From assembly GCA_030603635.1 (NCBI GenBank), contig JAUVXK010000005.1, positions 1-49,933 on the forward strand: a stretch of DNA of 49,933 nucleotides, written 5' to 3'. The DNA is from Burkholderiales bacterium. Lineage in GTDB: Bacteria > Pseudomonadota > Gammaproteobacteria > Burkholderiales > Burkholderiaceae_C. Positions 37,952-47,072 of this stretch are shown here, piece by piece; positions within the stretch are counted from its first letter, which is position 1, and each line of letters opens with the position of its first letter. The position numbers and the translations under genes are program-made. The notes beneath the pieces were generated by a model, which saw nothing but the letters and a program-made list of their open reading frames with translations, had not been told where the DNA came from and searched no databases.

Positions 37952-38725
37952 ATGCGCATCCTACACCCCATCGCCGCGTTCACAGATAACTACATCTGGG
38001 CGTTGCACGACGGCACACGGGCCTTCGTGGTGGACCCTGGTGATGCGACCCCGGTGACGGCATGGCTGCAAGCGCAGGGGCTGGCCTTGGCCGGCATCCT
38101 GATCACCCACCACCATGCCGACCACACGGGGGGCGTGACCGAACTCATGGCCAGCACCGGCGCGCCTTCCTGGGGGCCAGCCTATGAATCCCTGCCAGAA
38201 GGGGTGCAGCGGCTCTGTGGCGGCGAACAGGTCTCGCTGCTCGGCCTGACCTTCGACATCATCGACGTGCCCGGTCACACGGCCGGCCACATCGCCTACT
38301 TCTGCCCCGACGTGGACGGTAAACCGTTGCTGTTTTGTGGCGATACGCTGTTTTCCGGGGGATGTGGTCGCCTGTTCGAAGGCACGCCGGCCCAGATGCT
38401 GGCTTCGCTCGATCGCCTGGCCGCCCTGCCAGGCCAAACCCGCGTCTGCTGCACCCACGAATACACGCTCGCCAACCTGCGCTTTGCCCAGGCCGTCGAA
38501 CCCGACAACCCCTCGCTCGCCCAGTACCAACGCTGGTGCCAGGGCGAACGCGATGCCGGCCGCCCCACCCTGCCCAGCCACCTCGACCAGGAGCGGGCCA
38601 TCAATCCCTTTCTGCGCAGCCGGGAACCTTCGGTTCGAACCGCGCTCAGCCAACAGGGTCCGCTGCCAAGCGACGACGCCGGTGTCTTTGGCGCCTTGCG
38701 TGCCTGGAAAGACCGCTTCCGCTGA
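37952..38725 (+). CDS. gloB: Hydroxyacylglutathione hydrolase (glyoxalase II)
   Basis: Metallo-beta-lactamase-fold enzyme hydrolysing S-lactoylglutathione in methylglyoxal detoxification. 257 aa. The dinuclear metal site is in [10 protein letters not shown], with further ligands in VPGHTAGHI and the Asp of [29 protein letters not shown] and INPFLRS are the glutathione-binding family marks. The start [20 protein letters not shown] is the expected N-terminus. mltD follows 29 bases later, a conserved pairing in proteobacteria. Confidence 0.95.
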   Translation: MRILHPIAAFTDNYIWALHDGTRAFVVDPGDATPVTAWLQAQGLALAGILITHHHADHTGGVTELMASTGAPSWGPAYESLPEGVQRLCGGEQVSLLGLTFDIIDVPGHTAGHIAYFCPDVDGKPLLFCGDTLFSGGCGRLFEGTPAQMLASLDRLAALPGQTRVCCTHEYTLANLRFAQAVEPDNPSLAQYQRWCQGERDAGRPTLPSHLDQERAINPFLRSREPSVRTALSQQGPLPSDDAGVFGALRAWKDRFR

Positions 38726-38754
38726 CCGGACCGCTTACACCTCATCCAGCCCTC

Positions 38755-40332
38755 ATGACGCCTCCATCCGCCCACCCTCTGCGCCTGTCCCTCACCCGTC
38801 TCGGCGTCATGCTCCTTGGGCCCATGGTCCTGGGGGCATGTGCCAGCCTGCCCGGCCCAACCGCCACAGACACCCCTGAGAGCGCGCACAGTGCGGAGGT
38901 CACCGCCTCCATGACAACCCGGCCGACGGCGAAATCCTCCCCTGTGATCCCGAACGGCCCACTCCAATCGATCACCACCGCCCCGTCAACACCGACCCCC
39001 GTGGCCGTGGCCACGCTGGAGGCACCACAAGACCTGTGGGATCGCCTGCGCCGGGGGTTTGCGATCCCCGACCTCGACACCGACCTCGTGCGCCACCATG
39101 AACAGTGGTACGCCAGCCGGCCCGACTACATCCAGCGCATGGTGGACCGGGGGAGCAAATACCTGTTCCACATCGTCGAAGAGGTGGAGCGCCGTGGCAT
39201 GCCCCAGGAACTGGCGCTGCTGCCGTTCATCGAGAGCGCGTTCAACCCGCAGGCCGTTTCCCACGCCCGGGCGGCGGGCATGTGGCAGTTCATGCCCGCC
39301 ACCGGGCGCGACTTCGACCTCAAACAGAACGCCTTCCGCGACGATCGGCGCGACGTACTCGCCTCCACCCGGGCGGCACTCGACTACCTGGAACGGCTGC
39401 ACCGCATGTTCGGCGACTGGCACCTTGCCCTGGCTGCCTACAACTGGGGCAATGGCAACGTCTCGCGGGCCATCCAGCGCAACCGCGCCGCCGGGCTGGA
39501 CACCGGCTACCTGGACCTGCGCATGCCCGACGAGACACGCAACTACGTGCCCAAGCTGCAGGCCGTCAAGAACATCATCGCCGACCCACAGCGCCTCAAC
39601 GTGCGTCTGCCCAAGGTCGGCAACCACCCGTTCTTCGACACCGTCACCCTCGACCGCGACATGGACGTGGCCCTGATCGCCGAACTGGCCGATGTCAGCC
39701 TGTCCGACTTCCGCCAGCTCAACCCCTCGCACAACAAACCGGTGATCATGGCCGCTGGAACGCCTACGGTGCTGCTTCCCTGGGACAACGCCGCGCTGTT
39801 CGAGGAGCGGCTGCGCCAGCACAACGGCCCCACCGCCACCTGGACCGCCTGGCGTGTCCCGCGCAACATGACCACGGCGGAAGCGGCCCGACAGCACCAG
39901 CTCACTGAAGCCCAACTGCGCGAAGTCAACCGCATTCCGCCGCGCATGATGCTGCGCGCCGGCTCCACAGTCCTCGTTCCGCGCCAGGGCAAGCTCGACA
40001 ACGACGTGCCCGAGCACATCGCCGACAATGGTCAGATCCTTCTGGTGCCCGAAGCCGTGGCCGCGCGCGCCCAGCGGGTCACGGTCCGCGCTGGCGATAC
40101 CCTGTCGGCGATCGCCCGCCGCCATGGTGTGTCCGTGGCCAATCTGCAGGCCTGGAACAACCTGCGCCCGAACCAACCGATCCGCATCGGTCAGGTGCTC
40201 ATGGTGCACGGACGCAACCCGGCCACCGCCGCTGATCGCCCCCCGACCAACCGCGTGTCGCAGAGCAAGACCGCCACCACAAGTACCCGCACCGCACAAG
40301 CCAGCAGCAAGACGCCCGTGGCCACCCGCTGA
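38755..40332 (+). CDS. mltD: Membrane-bound lytic murein transglycosylase D
   Basis: Lipoprotein that cleaves peptidoglycan with 1,6-anhydro product formation, 525 aa. The signal peptide has lipobox LGAC (Cys near residue 29). A Thr/Pro-rich linker (35-90) leads to the SLT domain (about 140-290), with catalytic E160 in FIESAFNPQA, GMWQFMPATG and LALAAYNWGNGNV. Two LysM-like regions follow: a diverged one around 345-425 (VPRNMTTAEAARQHQLTEAQLREVN) and a clear one near 445-490 (VTVRAGDTLSAIARRHGVSVANLQAWN). A Ser/Thr-rich tail ends the protein. Confidence 0.95.
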   Translation: MTPPSAHPLRLSLTRLGVMLLGPMVLGACASLPGPTATDTPESAHSAEVTASMTTRPTAKSSPVIPNGPLQSITTAPSTPTPVAVATLEAPQDLWDRLRRGFAIPDLDTDLVRHHEQWYASRPDYIQRMVDRGSKYLFHIVEEVERRGMPQELALLPFIESAFNPQAVSHARAAGMWQFMPATGRDFDLKQNAFRDDRRDVLASTRAALDYLERLHRMFGDWHLALAAYNWGNGNVSRAIQRNRAAGLDTGYLDLRMPDETRNYVPKLQAVKNIIADPQRLNVRLPKVGNHPFFDTVTLDRDMDVALIAELADVSLSDFRQLNPSHNKPVIMAAGTPTVLLPWDNAALFEERLRQHNGPTATWTAWRVPRNMTTAEAARQHQLTEAQLREVNRIPPRMMLRAGSTVLVPRQGKLDNDVPEHIADNGQILLVPEAVAARAQRVTVRAGDTLSAIARRHGVSVANLQAWNNLRPNQPIRIGQVLMVHGRNPATAADRPPTNRVSQSKTATTSTRTAQASSKTPVATR

Positions 40333-40370
40333 AACGGGAAGCCCACCCTGCTGGGTCGGTGAGGAAAAGA

Positions 40371-40400
40371 CAAAGGGGGAAGCCGATGGCTTCCCCCTTG
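40371..40400 (-). terminator. Terminator of the tRNA array
   Basis: A 12-bp perfect stem (AAGGGGGAAGCC at 40373-40384 and GGCTTCCCCCTT at 40388-40399) with 3-base loop. On the minus strand it is followed by a pyrimidine run TTTGTCTTTTCC. It lies just after the last tRNA and may also end mltD transcription in the other direction. Confidence 0.8.
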
Positions 40401-40408
40401 GGTTTGCA

Positions 40409-40484
40409 TGGAGCGGGAAACGAGGTTCGAACTCGCGACCTCAACCTTGGCAAGGTTGCGCTCTACCAGCTGAGCTATTCCCGC
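40409..40484 (-). tRNA. tRNA-Gly (anticodon GCC), distal copy
   Basis: 76 nt with encoded CCA. The acceptor stem is GCGGGAA pairing with TTCCCGC, the D-arm is AGCTCAGCTGGTAGAGC, the anticodon loop is CCTTGCCAAGG with GCC, and the T-loop is GTTCGAA. It is identical over its whole length to the copy at 40658-40733. Confidence 0.97.
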
Positions 40485-40519
40485 ATTGCCCCGCTTACAT
40501 GAAACGGGACCTGGTACGC

Positions 40520-40593
40520 TGGAGGCGCGGGCCGGAGTCGAACCGACCTACTCGGATTTGCAATCCGGTGCATAACCGCTTTGCTACCGCGCC
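40520..40593 (-). tRNA. tRNA-Cys (anticodon GCA)
   Basis: 74 nt with encoded CCA. The acceptor stem is GGCGCGG with CCGCGCC, the anticodon loop is GATTGCAAATC with GCA, and the T-loop is GGTTCGACTCC. It is the middle gene of the Gly-Cys-Gly array. Confidence 0.96.
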
Positions 40594-40622
40594 TTATGGG
40601 GCCAACCCGGTTCGCACCGGAT

Positions 40623-40649
40623 AAAAAAGGGAAGCCTTGGCTTCCCTTT
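40623..40649 (-). terminator. Internal hairpin terminator between tRNA-Gly and tRNA-Cys
   Basis: Stem AAAGGGAAGCC (40626-40636) with GGCTTCCCTTT (40639-40649). On the minus strand it is followed by a T run (TTTTTTAT). It has the form of a Rho-independent terminator, yet two tRNA genes follow without an obvious promoter. Read-through or processing is therefore implied. It resembles the terminator at 40371-40400. Confidence 0.7.
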
Positions 40650-40657
40650 GAGGATAC

Positions 40658-40733
40658 TGGAGCGGGAAACGAGGTTCGAACTCGCGACCTCAACCTTGGC
40701 AAGGTTGCGCTCTACCAGCTGAGCTATTCCCGC
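40658..40733 (-). tRNA. tRNA-Gly (anticodon GCC), proximal copy
   Basis: 76 nt with encoded CCA, identical to 40409-40484. It is the first transcribed gene of the array, 46 bases downstream of a good sigma70 promoter. Confidence 0.97.
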
Positions 40734-40779
40734 ATTTTTCAGTCTTTGCTGCGTTTCCTTCGCATCGTCTGAAGCCATT

Positions 40780-40809
40780 ATTCTATACCGATTTTTGCCG
40801 CCTCGTCAA
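40780..40809 (-). promoter_or_regulatory. Sigma70 promoter of the tRNA Gly-Cys-Gly array
   Basis: On the minus strand TTGACG (40809-40804), an 18-base spacer and TAGAAT (40785-40780), 46 bases before the first tRNA. The boxes score 5/6 and 5/6. The -35 lies in the loop of the hairpin that follows lon. Confidence 0.6.
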
Positions 40810-40820
40810 AAGGCGGCAAA
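40794..40820 (-). terminator. Hairpin after lon
   Basis: Stem TTTGCCGCC (40794-40802) with GGCGGCAAA (40812-40820) and 9-base loop, eight bases after the lon stop. On the minus strand no T run follows, so termination may be incomplete or the hairpin may protect the 3' end. On the plus strand it is followed by GATTTTT. Confidence 0.45.
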
Positions 40821-40828
40821 GATTTTTC

Positions 40829-43255
40829 TCAGTGCTTGATGGCCTCCACGGTGCCGCCCGCGGACGTCCCCGCAGCCGCAGCAGCCGCCAAATCCTCCTC
40901 GGCTAGCGGCGTGGGCAGGCGCTCGAGCGCCAGCTGCAACACCTTGTCGATCCATTTCACCGGAACGATCTCCAGGCCTTCCTTGACGTTGTCCGGAATC
41001 TCGGCGAGGTCCTTGACGTTTTCCTCAGGGATGATCACCGTCTTGATGCCGCCACGCAGCGCCGCCAGCAACTTCTCCTTGAGGCCGCCGATCGCCGTCA
41101 CCTCGCCACGCAGGGTAATCTCACCGGTCATCGCCACGTCAGCACGCACCGGGATACCGGTGAGCGCCGACACCATGGCCGTCGTCATGGCCGCACCCGC
41201 GCTCGGGCCGTCCTTGGGCGTGGCGCCATCGGGCACGTGGATGTGGATGTCCTTCTTCTCGAACACCTCGTCCTTGATACCCAGGTTGCGCGCGCGGCTG
41301 CGCACCACCGTGCGTGCAGCCTCCACGGACTCCTTCATCACATCACCCAGTTGGCCGGTGCGGATGACGTTGCCCTTGCCAGGCATCAAGGCCGCCTCGA
41401 TGGTCAGCAGGTCGCCACCCACCTCGGTCCAGGCCAGGCCCACGACCTGACCCACCTGGTTCTGTTGCTCGGCACGCCCGTAGGTGAACTTGCGCACGCC
41501 CAGGAATTCGCTCAGGTTCTCGGCGTTCACCACCACGGTCGGCGTGTACTTCTTGAGCAGGAGGCCCTTGACCACCTTGCGGCAGATCTTGGACAGCTCG
41601 CGCTCCAGCGAACGCACGCCCGCCTCGCGGGTGTAGTAACGCACCACGTCGCGCACAGCGTCCTCGGTCACGGTCAGTTCGCCGTCCTTGATGCCGTTGT
41701 TCTTGAGCTGCTTGGGCAGCAGGTACTTCAGCGCGATGTTGGTTTTCTCGTCTTCGGTGTAACCGGAGAGGCGAATCACCTCCATGCGGTCGAGCAGCGC
41801 GGGCGGGATGTTCATGGAGTTGGAAGTCGCCACGAACATCACGTCCGACAGGTCGAAGTCCACTTCCACGTAGTGGTCGCCAAAGGTGTGGTTCTGCTCG
41901 GGGTCCAGCACCTCCAGCAGCGCCGATGACGGATCGCCGCGGAAGTCCATGCCCAGCTTGTCGATCTCGTCCAGCAGGAACAGCGGGTTGCGCGTGCCGA
42001 CCTTGTTCAGGCTTTGCAGCACCTTACCTGGCATGGCGCCGATATAGGTGCGGCGGTGGCCTCGAATCTCGGCCTCGTCACGCATGCCGCCCAGCGCCAT
42101 GCGCACGTACTTGCGGCCCGTGGCCTTGGCCACCGACTGCCCCAGCGAGGTCTTGCCCACACCCGGTGGCCCCACCAGGCAAAGAATGGGCGCCTTGACC
42201 TTGTCCACACGCTGCTGCACCGCGAGGTACTCAAGAATGCGGTCTTTGACCTTCTCCAGCCCGTAGTGGTCCTCGTTGAGCACCTCCTCGGCGTAGGCGA
42301 GGTCGTGCTTGATCTTGGTCTTCTTGCTCCAGGGCAGGCCGGTCAGCACGTCGATGTAGTTGCGCACCACCGTGGCCTCGGCCGACATGGGCGACATCAG
42401 CTTGAGCTTCTTGAGTTCGCCTTCGGCCTTCTTGCGGGCTTCGGCGGGCATCTTGGCGAGCTTGATCTTCTTCTCGATCTCCTCGATGTCGGCACCCTCT
42501 TCACCCTCGCCAAGCTCCTTCTGGATGGCCTTGACCTGTTCGTTCAGGTAGAAGTCGCGCTGGTTCTTCTCCATCTGGCGCTTGACGCGGCCACGGATTC
42601 GCTTGTCCACGTTGAGGATCTCGACCTCTCGCTCCAACTGGGCGAACAGGTTTTCCAGTCGGTGCGTGATGACATCGAGGTCCAGCACACTCTGCTTGGC
42701 CTCCAGCTTGAGTGGCAAGTGGGCGGCAATGGTGTCGGCCAGTCGGCCTGCGTCGTCGATGCTGGCGATGGACGTGAGGATCTCGGACGGAATTTTCTTG
42801 TTCAGCTTGACGTACTGGTCAAACTGCTGCATCACGGCACGGCGCAATGCCTCCAATTCGGTGGGGTTGGCCTGGACCTGCTCGTCTTCGGGCGTGACGG
42901 GCGCGACCTCGGCATGAAAGTGGGTTTCACCTTCCTGCACGCCCAGCACCTTGGCGCGCTGTACGCCTTCCACCAGCACCTTGACGGTGCCATCGGGCAG
43001 CTTGAGCATCTGCAGGATGCTCGCCACGCAACCCATGTCGAACATATCTTCGGGGGCGGGCTCGTCCTTGGCGGCGGTCTTCTGCGCCACCAGCATGATG
43101 CGGCGCTCGTTTTCCATCGCGGCTTCCAGCGCCTTGATGCTCTTGGCGCGACCCACGAACAGGGGAATGACCATGTGCGGGAACACCACCACGTCGCGCA
43201 AAGGCAACAGGGGCAGCGTCACGGGCTGGCTAGGGAGAGTGGGGTGTCCTGACAT
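40829..43255 (-). CDS. lon: ATP-dependent protease Lon
   Basis: Cytosolic AAA+ serine protease degrading misfolded and regulatory proteins, 808 aa. The N-terminal substrate domain (LPLLPLRDVVVFPHMVIPLFVGR) spans about 1-300. AAA+ Walker A is VGPPGVGKTSLGQS with Walker B PLFLLDEIDKLG. The protease domain has the Ser-Lys dyad in KDGPSAGAAMTTAM and the Lys in IGGLKEKLLAALRGGIKTVIIP. The C-terminus ends in an Ala-rich tail (DLAAAAAAGTSAGG). GAGGTAAGAAG precedes the ATG. A sigma32-like promoter candidate lies just upstream, fitting heat-shock control; clpX is 101 bases further up. Confidence 0.98.
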   Translation of the reverse strand: MSGHPTLPSQPVTLPLLPLRDVVVFPHMVIPLFVGRAKSIKALEAAMENERRIMLVAQKTAAKDEPAPEDMFDMGCVASILQMLKLPDGTVKVLVEGVQRAKVLGVQEGETHFHAEVAPVTPEDEQVQANPTELEALRRAVMQQFDQYVKLNKKIPSEILTSIASIDDAGRLADTIAAHLPLKLEAKQSVLDLDVITHRLENLFAQLEREVEILNVDKRIRGRVKRQMEKNQRDFYLNEQVKAIQKELGEGEEGADIEEIEKKIKLAKMPAEARKKAEGELKKLKLMSPMSAEATVVRNYIDVLTGLPWSKKTKIKHDLAYAEEVLNEDHYGLEKVKDRILEYLAVQQRVDKVKAPILCLVGPPGVGKTSLGQSVAKATGRKYVRMALGGMRDEAEIRGHRRTYIGAMPGKVLQSLNKVGTRNPLFLLDEIDKLGMDFRGDPSSALLEVLDPEQNHTFGDHYVEVDFDLSDVMFVATSNSMNIPPALLDRMEVIRLSGYTEDEKTNIALKYLLPKQLKNNGIKDGELTVTEDAVRDVVRYYTREAGVRSLERELSKICRKVVKGLLLKKYTPTVVVNAENLSEFLGVRKFTYGRAEQQNQVGQVVGLAWTEVGGDLLTIEAALMPGKGNVIRTGQLGDVMKESVEAARTVVRSRARNLGIKDEVFEKKDIHIHVPDGATPKDGPSAGAAMTTAMVSALTGIPVRADVAMTGEITLRGEVTAIGGLKEKLLAALRGGIKTVIIPEENVKDLAEIPDNVKEGLEIVPVKWIDKVLQLALERLPTPLAEEDLAAAAAAGTSAGGTVEAIKH

Positions 43256-43280
43256 CTTCTTACCTCAATCTGAATCGGGC

Positions 43281-43309
43281 AAGTGGGGCTGAAGTCGGCC
43301 AGTTCAACC
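43281..43309 (-). promoter_or_regulatory. Candidate sigma32 (heat-shock) promoter for lon
   Basis: On the minus strand GGTTGAA (43309-43303), 14-base spacer, CCCCACTT (43288-43281), close to the RpoH consensus CTTGAAA-N13-15-CCCCATNT. The -10 is 26 bases before the lon ATG. lon is a classical RpoH target, which supports the call; no experiment is implied. Confidence 0.5.
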
Positions 43310-43356
43310 CGCTTGCCAACAGGGGCTTGGGCGCCACGCGCCGCCGCCCCGGGAAG

Positions 43357-44625
43357 TCAGGCCTGACGGGCGGCTTCCTGGTACACCAGCAAGGGGGGTT
43401 TCCCCTCCTCGATGGTGGACTCGTCCACGACCACCTTTTCGACATTGCGAATGCTGGGCAGTTCAAACATCGTGTCCATGAGCGCCTGTTCCAGGATGGA
43501 ACGCAGCCCCCGGGCACCGGTCTTGCGCTTGATCGCCTTGCGGGCGATCGCCTTGAGCGCCGCTGGGCGCACCTCCAGCTCGACACCTTCCATGTGCAGC
43601 AGCTGGGCAAACTGCTTGACCACGGCGTTCCTGGGTTCGGTGAGGATGTCGACCAGCGCGTCTTCACCCAGCTCGGCCAGGGCGGTCACCACGGGCAGGC
43701 GCCCCACCAGCTCGGGAATCAGGCCAAAACGGACCAGATCGTCCGGCTCGACCTCGGCGAACACGTCGGTCAGGCTGCGCTGCTGCTTGCTCTTGACGGC
43801 GGCGCCAAAACCGATGCCGGACGCTTCGGTGCGGCTCTCGATCACCTTTTCCAGACCCGCAAAGGCCCCACCGCAGATGAACAGGATGTTGGAGGTGTCC
43901 ACCTGCAGCATGTCCTGATTCGGGTGCTTGCGCCCTCCTTGCGGGGGCACAGAAGCCAGGGTGCCTTCGATCAGCTTGAGCAACGCCTGCTGCACGCCCT
44001 CGCCCGACACATCCCTGGTGATGGAGGGGTTCTCGGACTTGCGGGTGATCTTGTCGATTTCGTCGATGTAGACGATCCCCTGCTGGGCTTTTTCCGGGTC
44101 GTAGTTGCAGGTCTGCAGCAGCTTGGCGATGATGTTTTCCACATCCTCGCCCACGTAGCCGGCTTCGGTCAGCGTGGTGGCGTCGGCCATGACGAAGGGC
44201 ACGTTGAGCATGCGCGCCATGGTGGAGGCCAGCAGCGTCTTGCCGGAACCGGTGGGACCGATCAGCAGGATGTTGCTCTTGGCCAGCTCCACGTCGTCCT
44301 TTTTCGAAGCGCCCTTGTGGCGCAGACGCTTGTAGTGGTTGTACACCGCCACGGAGAGCGTTTTCTTCGCCGCTTCCTGCCCGATGACGTAGTGGTCCAG
44401 GTGCTGCTTGATTTCCAGCGGCGTCGGCAGGGCATCGCCGTCACCCTGCTTGCCCACGGTGGTGGGCGGCAACTCGTCGCGGATGATGTCGTTGCACAGG
44501 TCGATGCACTCGTCGCAGATGAACACCGAGGGGCCTGCGATGAGCTTCTTGACCTCGTGCTGACTCTTGCCGCAGAAAGAGCAGTACAGGGTTTTTTCGC
44601 TGGGAGCGCCTTTTTTATCGGCCAT
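43357..44625 (-). CDS. clpX: ATP-dependent Clp protease ATP-binding subunit ClpX
   Basis: Hexameric AAA+ unfoldase feeding ClpP, 422 aa. The N-terminal zinc domain has [30 protein letters not shown] (four Cys). Walker A is [14 protein letters not shown] and Walker B is [10 protein letters not shown]. The [27 protein letters not shown] stretch with its downstream pore loop, the IGF loop ([12 protein letters not shown]) for ClpP docking, and sensor-2 [11 protein letters not shown] are present. It follows clpP by 73 bases in the tig-clpP-clpX-lon order. Confidence 0.98.
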   Translation of the reverse strand: MADKKGAPSEKTLYCSFCGKSQHEVKKLIAGPSVFICDECIDLCNDIIRDELPPTTVGKQGDGDALPTPLEIKQHLDHYVIGQEAAKKTLSVAVYNHYKRLRHKGASKKDDVELAKSNILLIGPTGSGKTLLASTMARMLNVPFVMADATTLTEAGYVGEDVENIIAKLLQTCNYDPEKAQQGIVYIDEIDKITRKSENPSITRDVSGEGVQQALLKLIEGTLASVPPQGGRKHPNQDMLQVDTSNILFICGGAFAGLEKVIESRTEASGIGFGAAVKSKQQRSLTDVFAEVEPDDLVRFGLIPELVGRLPVVTALAELGEDALVDILTEPRNAVVKQFAQLLHMEGVELEVRPAALKAIARKAIKRKTGARGLRSILEQALMDTMFELPSIRNVEKVVVDESTIEEGKPPLLVYQEAARQA

Positions 44626-44698
44626 GTGGGGTTGCCTTGCTGCTGTCTCGGGAAAGGGGTTCTGACTGGGGATGATACGGCAGGCCGCCAGTGGCGGC

Positions 44699-45310
44699 TC
44701 AGGCGCCGCGCTTGTCGATCACCTTGTCCACCAGACCGTACTCGGCGGCTTCTGCTGCAGCCATGAAGTAATCGCGCTCGGTGTCACGCTCGATCTTGTC
44801 CAGCGGCTGGCCGGTGCGCTCGCTCAGGATGCGGTTGAGATCGGCACGCAGGCGCAGGATCTCGCGGGCGTGGATCTCGATGTCAGTGGCCTGCCCCTGT
44901 GCACCGCCCAAGGGCTGGTGGATCATCACGCGCGAGTTCGGCAGAGCAAAGCGCTTGCCCTTGGCACCAGCTGCCAGCAGGAAGGCGCCCATGCTGGCGG
45001 CCATGCCCATGCAGAGCGTGGACACGTCGGGCTTGATGAAGTTCATGGTGTCGAAGATCGACATGCCGGCGCTCACCGAGCCGCCGGGCGAGTTGATGTA
45101 GAGCGAGATGTCCTTGTCGGGGTTTTCGCTCTCCAGGAACAGCAGTTGCGCCACCACGAGGTTGGCGGACTGGTCGTTGACCGGCCCCACCAGGAAAACC
45201 ACGCGTTCCTTGAGCAGGCGGGAATAGATGTCGTAGGCCCGCTCGCCACGGCCCGATTGCTCGATCACCATGGGCACCAGGCCCAGGTTCTGTGCGTCCA
45301 ATGCGCTCAT
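44699..45310 (-). CDS. clpP: ATP-dependent Clp protease proteolytic subunit ClpP
   Basis: Serine protease forming the double heptameric chamber, 203 aa. The catalytic Ser is in [20 protein letters not shown], the His in [20 protein letters not shown] and the Asp in [24 protein letters not shown]. The N-terminal [38 protein letters not shown] is canonical. It sits between tig, which has its own terminator, and clpX. TACAGT upstream of it could be a -10. Confidence 0.98.
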   Translation of the reverse strand: MSALDAQNLGLVPMVIEQSGRGERAYDIYSRLLKERVVFLVGPVNDQSANLVVAQLLFLESENPDKDISLYINSPGGSVSAGMSIFDTMNFIKPDVSTLCMGMAASMGAFLLAAGAKGKRFALPNSRVMIHQPLGGAQGQATDIEIHAREILRLRADLNRILSERTGQPLDKIERDTERDYFMAAAEAAEYGLVDKVIDKRGA

Positions 45311-45406
45311 CTGTTTGTGCTCCGTTTGAAAGGCTGAACAACGCTACTGTAACCAATGCGGCAAAGCCACGGCGGCCGGGCGGGAGACGCCCCGCCAGGC
45401 AGCGAC

Positions 45407-45430
45407 AAAAAAGGGCGGAAAACTCCGCCC
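45407..45430 (-). terminator. Rho-independent terminator after tig
   Basis: Stem GGGCGGA (45413-45419) with TCCGCCC (45424-45430) and 4-base loop. On the minus strand it is followed by TTTTTTGTCG. It lies 41 bases after the tig stop, so clpP probably has its own promoter in 45311-45406 or depends on read-through. Confidence 0.8.
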
Positions 45431-45471
45431 CGTGTGATCGACGCCAGGGCTCACCCCGGCTGTCGCTGGCC

Positions 45472-46782
45472 TCAGGCCTGCCCCATCAGCTCATCGAAGC
45501 TGAGTGCCTTGTCGGTGACCTTGGCCTTGGCCAGCACGAATTCGGTCACGTTGTTCTCGATCACAATCGCCTCGATCTCGGCCAGACGGCGATTGTCGCT
45601 CTTGTACCAACGGACCACATCGGCCGGGCTTTCGTAGGAAGCGGCCAGCTCGCTGACGTGGGCGTCGATCTGTTCGGGCTTCGCATGCAGGCCATTGGCG
45701 TTGACCAGCTCGGCCACGACCAGGCCCAGGCGCACGCGGCGCTCGGCCTGCTCCTGGAAGAGCTCGGCCGGGATGGGCGCCTGGTCAGCGTCCTTCACGC
45801 CACGCTGCTTGAGGTCGGCGCGAGCGCCTTCGATGAGGCGTTGCACCTCGGCCTCGACGCTGGCCTTGGGCAGGTCCAGTTCGGCCTTGGCAACGAGGGC
45901 GTCCATGACGGCAGCCTTGTTGCGGGCCTGCACGCGGAACTTGACTTCGCGCTCCAGGTTTTTCTTGATGTCGGCGCGCAGGGCATCCACGGTGCCATCG
46001 GCAATGCCCAGGGACTTGACGAAAGACTCATCCACCTCGGGCAGGTGGGCGGCTTCCACCTTGTTGAGCGTGACCAGGAAATCCGCCTGCTTGCCGGCCA
46101 CGTCCTTGCCGTGGTAGTCCTCGGGGAAGTTCAACGGGAAGGTCTTGGACTCGCCAGACTTCATGCCACGAACCGCATCTTCGAACTCCTTGAGCATCTG
46201 GCCTTCGCCCACCAGGAACTGGAACCCGGTGGCCTTGCCGCCCTCGAACGGCTCACCGTCGATCTTGCCTTCGAAGTCGATGGTCACGCGGTCACCATCC
46301 TGGGCGACTTCTTCGGCCGGGCGCTGGCCGAAGGTGCGACGCTGCTTGCGGAGGATATCGAGCGTGCGGTCGATGGCCGCATCGTTCACGTCAGCCGCCA
46401 CCTTCTCGACTTCGGCTTCGGTGAGATCACCGATCTTGACTTCGGGAAACACCTCGAAAATGGCTTCGAACGCCACGGTGCCTTCGGGCGCGCCTTCCTT
46501 CTCGTTGATGCGCGGCGTGCCGGCAATGCGCAGTTGGGCTTCCAGGGCCGCAGCGTTGAAGGCCTCCCCAACCTTGTCGTTCATGACTTCGTAGTGCACG
46601 GAATAGCCATACTGCTTGGCCACCACGCTCAGCGGCACCTTGCCAGGGCGGAAACCGTCCATCTTGACCTGACGCTGCAGGCGCTTGAGGCGGTTTTCGA
46701 CTTCCTTCTGAATGACATCCACCGGCAACTCGAGCGTGATCTTGCGCTCCAGCTTTTCCAGGGTCTCAACGTTCACTGCCAT
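45472..46782 (-). CDS. tig: Trigger factor
   Basis: Ribosome-bound chaperone and prolyl isomerase, 436 aa. The N-terminal ribosome-binding domain carries a diverged form of the FRxGxxP signature (MDGFRPGKVPLSVV). The FKBP-like PPIase domain is about 150-245 (GDRVTIDFEGKIDGEPFEGG...GMKSGESKTFPLNFPEDYHGKDVAGKQADF), and the C-terminal arms are helical. AGGAGA precedes the ATG at 46782; an in-frame upstream extension runs into tRNA-adjacent sequence and is not used. A terminator follows. tRNA-Leu lies 70 bases upstream with no terminator between. Confidence 0.97.
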   Translation of the reverse strand: MAVNVETLEKLERKITLELPVDVIQKEVENRLKRLQRQVKMDGFRPGKVPLSVVAKQYGYSVHYEVMNDKVGEAFNAAALEAQLRIAGTPRINEKEGAPEGTVAFEAIFEVFPEVKIGDLTEAEVEKVAADVNDAAIDRTLDILRKQRRTFGQRPAEEVAQDGDRVTIDFEGKIDGEPFEGGKATGFQFLVGEGQMLKEFEDAVRGMKSGESKTFPLNFPEDYHGKDVAGKQADFLVTLNKVEAAHLPEVDESFVKSLGIADGTVDALRADIKKNLEREVKFRVQARNKAAVMDALVAKAELDLPKASVEAEVQRLIEGARADLKQRGVKDADQAPIPAELFQEQAERRVRLGLVVAELVNANGLHAKPEQIDAHVSELAASYESPADVVRWYKSDNRRLAEIEAIVIENNVTEFVLAKAKVTDKALSFDELMGQA

Positions 46783-46852
46783 GGTTTTCTCCTGTAGGGG
46801 CACAGGGCAGCGGGCGGCTGCCTCTGGGAATTCGGGGTCTTGGAAAGGTTGC

Positions 46853-46939
46853 TGGTGCGCGGGGGGGGACTCGAACCCCCACACCATTGCTGGCGTCAGG
46901 ACCTAAACCTGGTGCGTCTACCAATTTCGCCACCCGCGC
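46853..46939 (-). tRNA. tRNA-Leu (anticodon TAG)
   Basis: 87 nt including encoded CCA, with the long variable arm of a class II tRNA. The acceptor stem is GCGCGGG with CCCGCGC, the anticodon loop is GGTTTAGGTCC with TAG, and the T-loop is GGTTCGAGTCC. A run of eight Gs on the plus strand marks the T-stem/acceptor junction. It is upstream of tig on the same strand. Confidence 0.96.
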
Positions 46940-46989
46940 GGGCCATCAATGCCATGCATCCGCCCGAAGGCAGACGCGGCAAACCGGCT

Positions 46990-46995
46990 ATTGTA
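46990..46995 (-). promoter_or_regulatory. Candidate -10 box for tRNA-Leu (and perhaps tig)
   Basis: TACAAT on the minus strand, 50 bases before the tRNA. A TTGCCC at 47014-47009 is only 13 bases upstream, too close for a good -35. Confidence 0.35.
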
Positions 46996-47072
46996 AGCGC
47001 TCCGACGGGGGCAACCGCCTCGTCATGGAATCGACACGGGGCACGGGCATAATTGCATCATCGGTGAATCCC

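Noticed and set aside
40409-40733. tRNA cluster as an integration hot spot with an attached island
   Set aside because: Both sides (mltD and lon) are core genes, and no integrase or tRNA 3'-end repeat beyond the duplicated tRNA-Gly itself is present.
42014-43252. Plus-strand frame of 412 codons opposite lon
   Set aside because: Shadow of lon; His/Leu/Gln-rich with no domain.
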